The notes under the pieces: generated by a model
What the model saw: only the letters and a program-made list of their open reading frames with translations
Told to the model about the DNA's origin: nothing
Database searches by the model: none
Shown here: positions 1 to 6,544 of the stretch, in pieces
How the letters are laid out: each line of letters opens with the position of its first letter
Numbering within the stretch: the stretch's first letter is position 1
Assembly (NCBI GenBank): GCA_964416925.1
Contig: CAYQFQ010000025.1
Coordinates: 1 to 9,871 of the forward strand
From: CAYQFQ01 sp964416925
Lineage (GTDB): Bacteria; Patescibacteriota; Minisyncoccia; Phycocordibacterales; GWA1-40-21
Reading direction: 5' to 3'
DNA length: 9,871 nucleotides
Position numbers and translations under genes: made by a program

Positions 1-1
1 A

Positions 2-1267
2 GGAGCTTTAATCTTCCTAAACTTTTTTGATGGTACAGCAAATTTTCAAGCATTGCTAAAAAATGAAGAAAGTACAAAAGAAGCTTTTGAACTTTTTCTT
101 GATACTGTAGACATTGGGGACTTTGTTGAAATGTCCGGTACTCTTTTTGTTACTCGAACCGGTCAAAAAACAATTCAAGTTTCAACATGGAGAATGCTTA
201 CAAAAACTCTTCTTCCTCTTCCTGAAAAATGGCACGGCTTGCAAGATGCTGATGAAAGATTTCGAAAGCGATATCTCGATCTTTTGGGCAATGAAGAAAT
301 TCGTGAATATTTTGTAAAGAAAGCAAAATTCTGGAAGACTGCCCGAGATTTCTTTAATGATAAAAATTTCCTAGAAGTGGAAACGCCGACTCTAGAAATT
401 ACAACAGGTGGCGCAGAAGCTCGACCTTTTAAAACACATCACAACGACTTTGATATAGATGTATATCTACGAATTTCAGTAGGTGAGCTCTGGCAGAAAA
501 GATTAATGGCTGGTGGTTTTGCTAGAACTTTTGAAATTGGAAAGGTATACAGAAACGAAGGTACTAGCCCAGATCACTTGCAGGAATTTACAAACTTGGA
601 ATGCTACTCTGCTTTTATGAATTTGGACGAAGGCAAGGCCTTGGTGAGAGATTTGTATATCAAATTAGCACAAGAAGTCTTTGGGAAAACAGAATTTACA
701 ACGAGGGGTCATACCTTTGATTTAGGTAAAGAATGGGGTGAAATTGATTATGTTGCAGAAGTAGAAAAACAAACAGGAGTGAATGTTTTAGATTCAACTG
801 AAAAGGAGATGGAAGAAGCTTTGCAGAAACTAAATGTAAAATATGATGGAAAAAATAGAGAGCGAATGATGGATTCACTTTGGAAATATTGTAGAAAAAA
901 TATTTCCGGCCCTGTATTTCTTGTGAATCATCCAAAGGTTGTTGCTCCACTTTCAAAAGAAAATAAAGAGGACCCTCGAAAGACAGAAATGTTTCAGGTG
1001 ATAATTGCCGGAAGTGAAATCGGAAGAGCTCATGCTGAGCTTAATGATCCCTTAGATCAAGCAAAAAGATTTGAAATTCAAAATAAACTAATTAGCGAAG
1101 GGGATGAAGAGGCGATGATGTCTGATACGGAGTTTGTGGAAATGCTCGAGCATGGTATGCCACCAGTTTTTGGATTTGGTTTTGGTGAAAGATTATTCTC
1201 ATTTCTTTTGGATAAGCCAATTCGTGAGACACAGATGTTTCCGTTGATGAAGCCGGAGGTTAAATAG
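2..1267 (+). CDS. lysS: Lysyl-tRNA synthetase, class II (5' end cut by window edge)
   Basis: Charges tRNA-Lys with lysine using ATP in the cytoplasm. The frame is open from base 2 with no convincing start, and the first residues (GALIFLNFFDGTANFQALL) look like the interior of the N-terminal OB-fold anticodon-binding domain. I therefore treat the TTG at 53 as internal and the gene as starting outside the window. 421 codons are visible; class II LysRS is usually near 490-500, so roughly 70-80 residues are missing. Class II signatures are clear: motif 1 region FLEVETPTLE, motif 2 VYRNEGTSPDHLQEF starting at 545, the SELND-type segment AELNDPLDQ, and motif 3 GFGFGER at 1172-1192 with the ATP-binding Arg. 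FEIGKVYRNEG after the RLMAGGF stretch favours Lys over Asp/Asn specificity. The TAG stop at 1265-1267 is the first unit of a heptamer array, and a terminator follows. Confidence 0.96.
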   Translation, partial: GALIFLNFFDGTANFQALLKNEESTKEAFELFLDTVDIGDFVEMSGTLFVTRTGQKTIQVSTWRMLTKTLLPLPEKWHGLQDADERFRKRYLDLLGNEEIREYFVKKAKFWKTARDFFNDKNFLEVETPTLEITTGGAEARPFKTHHNDFDIDVYLRISVGELWQKRLMAGGFARTFEIGKVYRNEGTSPDHLQEFTNLECYSAFMNLDEGKALVRDLYIKLAQEVFGKTEFTTRGHTFDLGKEWGEIDYVAEVEKQTGVNVLDSTEKEMEEALQKLNVKYDGKNRERMMDSLWKYCRKNISGPVFLVNHPKVVAPLSKENKEDPRKTEMFQVIIAGSEIGRAHAELNDPLDQAKRFEIQNKLISEGDEEAMMSDTEFVEMLEHGMPPVFGFGFGERLFSFLLDKPIRETQMFPLMKPEVK

Positions 1268-1295
1268 TGAGTAGTTGGTAGTGAGTAGTGAGTAG
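1265..1295. repeat. Heptamer tandem array starting at the lysS stop codon
   Basis: Four 7-base units, TAGTGAG, TAGTTGG, TAGTGAG, TAGTGAG, then a partial TAG. The first unit begins exactly at the stop codon of lysS, so the array follows the coding region with no spacer. Similar period-7 arrays of related sequence occur at 9188-9215 and 9371-9405. Short heptanucleotide arrays (STRRs) are known in other bacteria; no function is visible here. Confidence 0.8.
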
Positions 1296-1311
1296 AAAAT
1301 ACGAAATGCGG

Positions 1312-1343
1312 ACGAGCCAAACCCGAAGGGTTTGGCTCGTTTT
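1312..1343 (+). terminator. Intrinsic terminator after lysS
   Basis: A perfect 13-bp stem (1312-1324 with 1328-1340) closes a 3-base GAA loop and runs into a short T tract. The stem is GC-rich at both ends of its ACGAGCCAAACCC arm. It lies 44 bases after the lysS stop and separates lysS from the next gene. The T tract is short (TTTT), so termination may be incomplete. The opposite strand lacks a good U tract, so I assign it to +. Confidence 0.85.
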
Positions 1344-1369
1344 GTGAGGATAATATTTAATGATATAAT
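1342..1369 (+). promoter_or_regulatory. Extended -10 promoter for the five-gene block, probably leaderless
   Basis: TATAAT at 1364-1369 is a perfect -10 and carries the extended TGn motif (TGA at 1361-1363). TTGTGA at 1342-1347 is a partial -35 with a 16-base spacer. The first good ATG is at 1377, only 7 bases after the -10, so transcription would start on or next to the start codon. There is no Shine-Dalgarno sequence. The -35 overlaps the tail of the lysS terminator. The element is seen; leaderless expression is inferred. Confidence 0.65.
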
Positions 1370-1376
1370 AACCACA

Positions 1377-3428
1377 ATGTCATATACAAAGAATTTTAAG
1401 GAATTATCAAAAAAAGATGCCGATATTGCGGGCGGAAAAGGTGCTTCACTCGGAGAAATGACCCAAGTTGGAATTCCTGTTCCTCCAGGATTTGTTGTGC
1501 TCGCCGACACTTTTGAACAGTTCTTGCATTCAACTGATCTTTTGCAAGAAATTGATGCTATTTTAGAAACAGTAGACCATAAAGAAATTCATACTGTTGA
1601 ATCTGCTTCAGAAAAGATTCAAGGACTTATAAAAAATGCCCAGACTCCAGAAAATATCAAAACAGATATCCTCAAAGACTTTGACGAGCTCAATACTGAA
1701 TTCGTTGCAGTACGGTCAAGTGCAACTGCTGAAGATGGGCAAGACCATGCCTGGGCTGGACAACTTGATTCATATTTAAATATTACAAAAGAGCACGTGC
1801 TCGAAAAAGTTCAACATTGTTGGTCATCTCTTTTTACTCCAAGAGCTATTTTTTATCGTTTTGAAAAACAATTAGACACAACAAAAATCTCTGTTGCTGT
1901 TGTTGTTCAGAAAATGGTTAACTCCGAAGTGTCCGGAATCGCATTTTCTGTGCATCCCGTTACTGAAGATCGAAATCAACTTATTATAGAAGCTGGTTTT
2001 GGACTTGGAGAAGCAATTGTTTCAGGTTCAATTACTCCTGATTCTTATGTCGTTGAGAAAGAGCCAAGAAGTATTATAGATATAAATGTTTCTACTCAGA
2101 ATCGAGCCTTGTATCGTTCAGATGTAACCTCTATTGAACATGGAAATAATGAATGGAGGGGTATTGATGAACCAAAAGCGTCATCACAAGTGCTTATAAA
2201 GGATCAGATACTTGAACTTTCTGAAATAATTATAGGCATAGAAAAACACTATGGATTCCCATGCGATATAGAGTGGGCTTTTGAAGAAGAAAAGTTTTAT
2301 ATTGTGCAAAGTAGACCAATCACGACATTGTCTATTGTTGTTGATAAAAAAGAGAAAAAGAGAGTTGAAAAAATTCTTTCCAGAGATCTACCTCTGATTG
2401 ATATTTATGTATGGTTTATAGGATATTCTGAAAGTATGCAAAAATATTTAGATTGGTCATACAGTGACACTTTATTTTATAGATGTGTTGATCATGTTGA
2501 AACGTATCGACCAATAGGTGAATACCCTAATCAATTAATGAATGCTTTTGAAATCAAAAATAGAAAGGAAGGATGGTTTGATAATTTATGTGCTACTTAC
2601 AAAATTGATACTCAAAATGCCTTTGATTTTTTTGAAAGAAATGACGATATTAGTGAATATTCTAATGAAAAGATATTAGATATTTATAAAGAGTATATTG
2701 AAATCATTAAAAGAGTAATGGCGCCTTTTGTTATTTTTTATACGATTCCTAATTGGTTTGAACAAGAAGTAAAATCAAATAGTGATGTTTTAAAAATGTC
2801 TGATATTTCAATGCGATTAAGAAAAGAATCAGAAATGATTTTTCCAAAAGGTGCAGAATTGGTTGATAAAATACTACATAAAGTAAATGAAGGGTTAAAT
2901 TTTGAAGAAAAATTATTGAAATTTATTTCATATGATGAAATTACAAACTACCTAGAGAATAGAGATCTTATAAACGAAGAAAAATTGGAAGAAAGAAGCA
3001 ATGGGGTTATTTTATCTAAGGATGGATTGACTTTAATAAGTGATAAAGGCTTTAGTAAAGTTATTGAATCTCTAGGCTACTATTTTATAGAGGATGAAGC
3101 AAATGGAGATTGTGTAAAAGGCCAACCTGCTTTTATGGGTAAAATTAAAGGAATCGTTCAAATTATATTGAGTAAAGATTCCCTAAAGGATTTTAAGGAA
3201 GGTAATATTTTAGTAACAGGTATGACTACTCCAGAATATCTTCCTACAATGCAAAAGGCTGTTGCTTTTGTAACAGATGAAGGTGGCATTACATGTCATG
3301 CAGCGATTGTTGCGAGAGAGTTTAAAAAACCATGTATTATTGGAACAAAGAGTGCAACAAAAGTTTTAAAAGATGGTGATATGGTAGAAGTGGATGCAGA
3401 TAATGGAATTGTTAGAATAATCAAATAA
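1377..3428 (+). CDS. PEP-synthase-like phosphotransferase: ATP-grasp + unknown middle domain + phosphohistidine swivel domain, no TIM barrel
   Basis: 683 residues. Residues 1-317 are a complete pyruvate-phosphate-dikinase-type ATP-grasp domain: GGKGASLGEM near the start, VRSSATAED at 112-120, EAGFGLGEAIVSG, and DIEWAFEEEKFYIVQSRP ending at 314. Residues 582-683 are the PEP-utilising mobile (swivel) domain with GGITCHAAIVARE; His641 is the expected phosphorylated residue. True PEP synthase is near 800 residues and ends in a PEP/pyruvate TIM barrel, which is absent. The order ATP-grasp, middle, His domain instead resembles rifampicin phosphotransferase and similar dikinase-like enzymes, where the middle domain binds the acceptor. 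Residues 318-581 are helical, AT-rich and unrecognised, so the acceptor is unknown. I chose the ATG at 1377 (MSYTKNFKELSKKDADIAGG); a longer reading from 1332 starts inside the terminator stem. The gap to the next gene is 3 bases. Confidence 0.9.
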   Translation: MSYTKNFKELSKKDADIAGGKGASLGEMTQVGIPVPPGFVVLADTFEQFLHSTDLLQEIDAILETVDHKEIHTVESASEKIQGLIKNAQTPENIKTDILKDFDELNTEFVAVRSSATAEDGQDHAWAGQLDSYLNITKEHVLEKVQHCWSSLFTPRAIFYRFEKQLDTTKISVAVVVQKMVNSEVSGIAFSVHPVTEDRNQLIIEAGFGLGEAIVSGSITPDSYVVEKEPRSIIDINVSTQNRALYRSDVTSIEHGNNEWRGIDEPKASSQVLIKDQILELSEIIIGIEKHYGFPCDIEWAFEEEKFYIVQSRPITTLSIVVDKKEKKRVEKILSRDLPLIDIYVWFIGYSESMQKYLDWSYSDTLFYRCVDHVETYRPIGEYPNQLMNAFEIKNRKEGWFDNLCATYKIDTQNAFDFFERNDDISEYSNEKILDIYKEYIEIIKRVMAPFVIFYTIPNWFEQEVKSNSDVLKMSDISMRLRKESEMIFPKGAELVDKILHKVNEGLNFEEKLLKFISYDEITNYLENRDLINEEKLEERSNGVILSKDGLTLISDKGFSKVIESLGYYFIEDEANGDCVKGQPAFMGKIKGIVQIILSKDSLKDFKEGNILVTGMTTPEYLPTMQKAVAFVTDEGGITCHAAIVAREFKKPCIIGTKSATKVLKDGDMVEVDADNGIVRIIK

Positions 3429-3431
3429 AAT

Positions 3432-4304
3432 ATGGAAAACAAATTTGAACCAGAATTTCATTTTTCTAGACATAGTACAAAACCAACAAAGGATGATCCT
3501 GAAAGTGTTGACTATCGAGGTATAAATGAGGGTGGAGTTGAACTTGCAAAAGAGCGAGCCAAGGAAATTGCTGAGCTTATTGAATCTTCGTCTGAAGGCT
3601 CTATATTATATTCTGGTGGAGTTTCCGGAGAATCAAGGGCTAGGTCAACTCTCGAGGTGTATAATTCTGAATTAAAAAATAAATTTGTTGGACGTTCAGA
3701 TATTATTTTTATATCAAGTGATGAAATATCTGATTTGGCTTTGAAAAAGGGATATTCTTCTATTGTTGAATCAATAGTTAAAAGAGTTGAGAATAATGAT
3801 AAAGCAAAAGTAATAATTGATTTTCCATTGTTTATAAAACAACTTTGGGAAACAGATTGGTTTTTGGAAAAGGACCAACTTGATAAGCCTGGAATATATT
3901 TACAACACTTACAAAAACGTATCAAAGATGAGAATATTCCACCCTTAGAAATGCTCAGAGTTTGGTTTGAAGAAGGTGGAAAAATTAACGGAAAGCAGGT
4001 TGGACCAAATCCAGAGGATGTTGCACGTAAACATATTGAAGGAATGAAAAGATTGGGAGATTTTATTAAGAAATATTTTCCTAAAAGACCAATAAAAATT
4101 TGTCTCGTGGGACATAGTGACGGATTAGATGCAACTTTGGTGTATTTAAAAGGAAACGGTCATATTGATGCAGAAAAATACGCTGAATTAGGTGGCTATA
4201 TTAAAGAAACTGAAGCTGTGGAGTTTATATTAAAAGAAGATGAAATTGTTGCTAATTATCGTGGTTTTAGTTTTCCATTTAAATTAAATAAAGAAAATGA
4301 ATAA
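3432..4304 (+). CDS. Divergent histidine phosphatase (phosphoglycerate mutase-like superfamily)
   Basis: 290 residues. The N-terminus FHFSRHSTKP places Arg13 and His14 where the family has its RHG motif, but Gly is replaced by Ser15. GINEGGVELAKERAKEIAELI (30-50) matches the usual LTxxGxxQA helix, SGESRARSTLEVY (65-77) fits the S-S-P-x-x-R-A-x-x-T-A segment, and the second catalytic His is H228 in LVGHSDGLDAT. The family transfers phosphate to an active-site His and hydrolyses it from small molecules or proteins; the substrate here is unknown. It is longer than usual because of a region at about 100-215 that I do not recognise. It starts 3 bases after the PEP-synthase-like gene and overlaps the next gene by 8 bases, so all three are very likely co-transcribed. 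No Shine-Dalgarno sequence is seen. Confidence 0.78.
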   Translation: MENKFEPEFHFSRHSTKPTKDDPESVDYRGINEGGVELAKERAKEIAELIESSSEGSILYSGGVSGESRARSTLEVYNSELKNKFVGRSDIIFISSDEISDLALKKGYSSIVESIVKRVENNDKAKVIIDFPLFIKQLWETDWFLEKDQLDKPGIYLQHLQKRIKDENIPPLEMLRVWFEEGGKINGKQVGPNPEDVARKHIEGMKRLGDFIKKYFPKRPIKICLVGHSDGLDATLVYLKGNGHIDAEKYAELGGYIKETEAVEFILKEDEIVANYRGFSFPFKLNKENE

Positions 4305-5817
4305 GGAAAATAAAAAAGATGACCGTTTTACTCTAAGTCTACAGGTGGACGATACACATATGTCGGATATTTTGTCTGTTACAAACGGATGGGCCAGAAT
4401 GGCGCAGCGTGAGGCTTTAAAAACAGGAACGTATATTGCTTTATTTGAAGATAAAAAACTATATTGGTATGTTGAAAAAAAAGTAATTGAAGACGTAAGC
4501 GAGAAACTACTTAATTTATATTTAAATGAAAAAAACAGAATTGATGATTGGCAGGAGCGCTCAAAAAACTATTTGATACATATAAAAAATTATACAGATA
4601 CTCTTACAAAAACAAATTTTACTCTTTTCGAAAACTTTTCTTTATTTAAGTTTTATCAACATGTGTATTCATATATTGAAATAACTTCTTTTGAATTTCA
4701 CGAAGAAAATTTTTCCAGTTTTGGAAACGCTCTGAATAAAAAACTAAATGATGTAATTACTTCTTTAGGGTATGATCCAGAAACTATACTTTCACCTGTT
4801 TTATTGCAAGCTGATGGGTCCGCAATTACTTCTTATGAAGAATCTTTAGGAGTTTTAGCTTTAAAAATTTATAAAAAAGGTTTCACCTTAAATAATATTG
4901 AGGACTTAAAATCAGAACCTGAACTTGGTTTTGATTTTAAATGTATTTATAATAATTTTGCATGGCTTACAGCTGCTTGGAGTGATAACGGAAAAAAAGA
5001 AGTTGATATTTTTGATGAATTAAAAGAACTGATAGGATTTACTGAAGATTTGGAGGATGTCTTAAAGAAAAAACAAGAACTTACGAAGAATAAGTTGAGA
5101 AAAAAAGTAGAACTCGTATCTGAGATAATGTTAAAGAGCGACGAGTATCAAAAAAAAGTCTTAGAGTTTACTCTATATTTTATTGAGTCAATGCGAATCA
5201 GGTTAGATGATACATTTAAAATGATATATTATGCGCAGGGATTATTTAAGGAAATAGCTAAACGTTTATCTGTAGAAGTTGTAGATTTAAAGTATTTGAC
5301 ACCTCAAGAAATAGAAAAACATCTCATAGAAAATAATTTTCCAGATATGGAATTAATAAAAGAAAGACAAAAATTTAGCATTGTAGTGCTAGAAAATGGG
5401 AAATGGAATATTTATCTAGGGGAGGATGCTTTGAAATGGAAAGAAAAATTACCTAAAATTGAAATACAAAATGATATTAAAGAATTGAAAGGTCAAATTG
5501 CATATCAAAAAGGAGTTGTCACGGGCAAGGTTAAAATAATTCTTGCACCTTCTGAAATGTCAAAAATGGAGGAAGGTGACATTTTAGTATCATCGCGTAC
5601 CTATCCAGATCTTTTGCCAGCGATGAAAAAGGCTAAGGCATTTATAACAGAGCATGGAGGTCTTTTGTCACACGCAGCTATTGTTTCGAGGGAATTGCAA
5701 ATTCCCTGCATTGTTGGTATATCAGGCGTTGTTTCATTTTTATCTGACGGAGATCTCGTTGAGGTTGATACATTAAAAGGTCTTGTTACTGTTCTCAAAA
5801 AAAATGTATTAAGTTAA
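4297..5817 (+). CDS. Phosphohistidine swivel-domain protein without an ATP-grasp domain
   Basis: 506 residues. The C-terminal 399-506 is a PEP-utilising mobile domain: SSRTYPDLLPAMKKAKAFIT, then EHGGLLSHAAIVSREL with His459 as the predicted phospho-acceptor, then PCIVGISG and DGDLVEVDTLKGLV. It is paralogous to the end of the 1377-3428 product but of the EHGGxLSHAA subtype seen in rifampicin-phosphotransferase-like proteins. Residues 1-398 are unrecognised, mostly helical and charged, with aromatic-rich stretches (NNFAWLTAAWSDNG). The block just before the His domain (LTPQEIEKHL ... KERQKFSIVVLENGKW) has a counterpart in the other protein (ISYDEITNYL ... EERSNGVILSKDGL), so the two share a middle-domain layout. 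No ATP-grasp motifs are present, so it would need phosphate from a partner, plausibly the 1377-3428 product. The start ATG overlaps the upstream stop. Confidence 0.85.
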   Translation: MNKENKKDDRFTLSLQVDDTHMSDILSVTNGWARMAQREALKTGTYIALFEDKKLYWYVEKKVIEDVSEKLLNLYLNEKNRIDDWQERSKNYLIHIKNYTDTLTKTNFTLFENFSLFKFYQHVYSYIEITSFEFHEENFSSFGNALNKKLNDVITSLGYDPETILSPVLLQADGSAITSYEESLGVLALKIYKKGFTLNNIEDLKSEPELGFDFKCIYNNFAWLTAAWSDNGKKEVDIFDELKELIGFTEDLEDVLKKKQELTKNKLRKKVELVSEIMLKSDEYQKKVLEFTLYFIESMRIRLDDTFKMIYYAQGLFKEIAKRLSVEVVDLKYLTPQEIEKHLIENNFPDMELIKERQKFSIVVLENGKWNIYLGEDALKWKEKLPKIEIQNDIKELKGQIAYQKGVVTGKVKIILAPSEMSKMEEGDILVSSRTYPDLLPAMKKAKAFITEHGGLLSHAAIVSRELQIPCIVGISGVVSFLSDGDLVEVDTLKGLVTVLKKNVLS

Positions 5818-5854
5818 GATTAATAAAATGCGGTTCAAGAAAATTTGATTGAGG

Positions 5855-5884
5855 TTGATGGTTTGTTTAATATTTATGTAATAT
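5855..5884 (+). promoter_or_regulatory. Possible internal promoter before the second histidine phosphatase
   Basis: The 76-base gap 5818-5893 is the largest inside the five-gene block and is very AT-rich. TTGATG at 5855-5860 and TAATAT at 5879-5884 are separated by 18 bases, with further -10-like TATATT/TATTAT at 5882-5889. The ATG follows at 5894, so a transcript would have almost no leader, as for the promoter before 1377. In sequence this AT-rich, such matches arise easily by chance. Confidence 0.35.
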
Positions 5885-5893
5885 ATTATATTT

Positions 5894-6532
5894 ATGAAAA
5901 AAATTTATTTGGTCAGGCATGGTGAAAGTGAAGGAAATATTGGTGATTTAAGACAGGGAAGCATTACTCCTCTTTCTGAATCAGGTGAAGCTCAGGCCCA
6001 AATGCTCACCAAAAGATTTGAAAATGTTAATATAGATAAAATAATTTCTAGTCCTCAAGTAAGGGCAAAACATACGGCAGAAACAATTGATGCATTACTA
6101 AATAAAGGTATTGAATTTTCAGAACTATTGATCGAGCGTAAGCGTCCATCGAGCCTTGTTGGTAAACCAAAAAAAGACCCCAATGTTCTATTGGTAGATA
6201 ATCAAATAAAAGAGCATTTTCATGATTTGGAATGGCATCATTCAGATGAAGAAAACTTTACTGACTTGAAAAATAGAGTTATTGATTTATTTGAGTACAT
6301 TGAAGGGCAAAAAGAAGAAAGTATTCTCTTGGTTACTCACGGTGTTTTAATGCGAATGATTGTTGCGTATGTAGTAATGGGTGAAAAATTAACCTCCTAT
6401 GAGTATTGGGATTTTTTTGTAACCCTCGAAGTTGATAATGCTAGTATTTCAGTGTTAAAACAGTCCAAGTTTGAAGATGAAAAACCACGTTGGAATATTG
6501 TTACGTGGAACGATGTTGGTCATTTGGAATAA
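5894..6532 (+). CDS. Histidine phosphatase, phosphoglycerate mutase-like
   Basis: 212 residues, normal length for single-domain members such as GpmB/PhoE/CobC-like phosphatases. The catalytic set is complete: YLVRHGESEGN with Arg8 and His9, LSESGEAQAQ at 27-36, SSPQVRAKHTAE with Arg57, ER at 81-82 in the proton-donor region, and LLVTHGVLMRMI with His149. It is predicted to be cytoplasmic, without a signal peptide. The substrate cannot be assigned; the subfamily includes sugar-phosphate, cofactor-precursor and phosphoprotein phosphatases. It sits 76 bases after the swivel-domain gene and 12 bases before the kinase-like gene. It is far closer to the family norm than the 3432-4304 phosphatase, so the two are not recent duplicates. 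No Shine-Dalgarno sequence precedes the ATG. Confidence 0.9.
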   Translation: MKKIYLVRHGESEGNIGDLRQGSITPLSESGEAQAQMLTKRFENVNIDKIISSPQVRAKHTAETIDALLNKGIEFSELLIERKRPSSLVGKPKKDPNVLLVDNQIKEHFHDLEWHHSDEENFTDLKNRVIDLFEYIEGQKEESILLVTHGVLMRMIVAYVVMGEKLTSYEYWDFFVTLEVDNASISVLKQSKFEDEKPRWNIVTWNDVGHLE

Positions 6533-6544
6533 AAATATATAACT

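Noticed and set aside
1332..1376. Longer start for the PEP-synthase-like gene (TTG at 1332, 15 extra residues)
   Set aside because: It begins inside the perfect terminator stem and spans the -10 element; the ATG at 1377 gives the normal N-terminus of the ATP-grasp family.
1377..3428. Rifampicin phosphotransferase (antibiotic resistance) call
   Set aside because: Domain order is similar, but the middle domain shows nothing I can tie to rifampicin binding, and the neighbours suggest another role.
1377..3428. Genuine PEP synthase (ppsA)
   Set aside because: The C-terminal PEP/pyruvate TIM barrel is absent and the protein ends directly after the phosphohistidine domain.
3512..3925. 137-residue - strand open frame opposite the divergent phosphatase
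   Set aside because: No motifs, and fully inside a gene with conserved catalytic residues; shadow frame.
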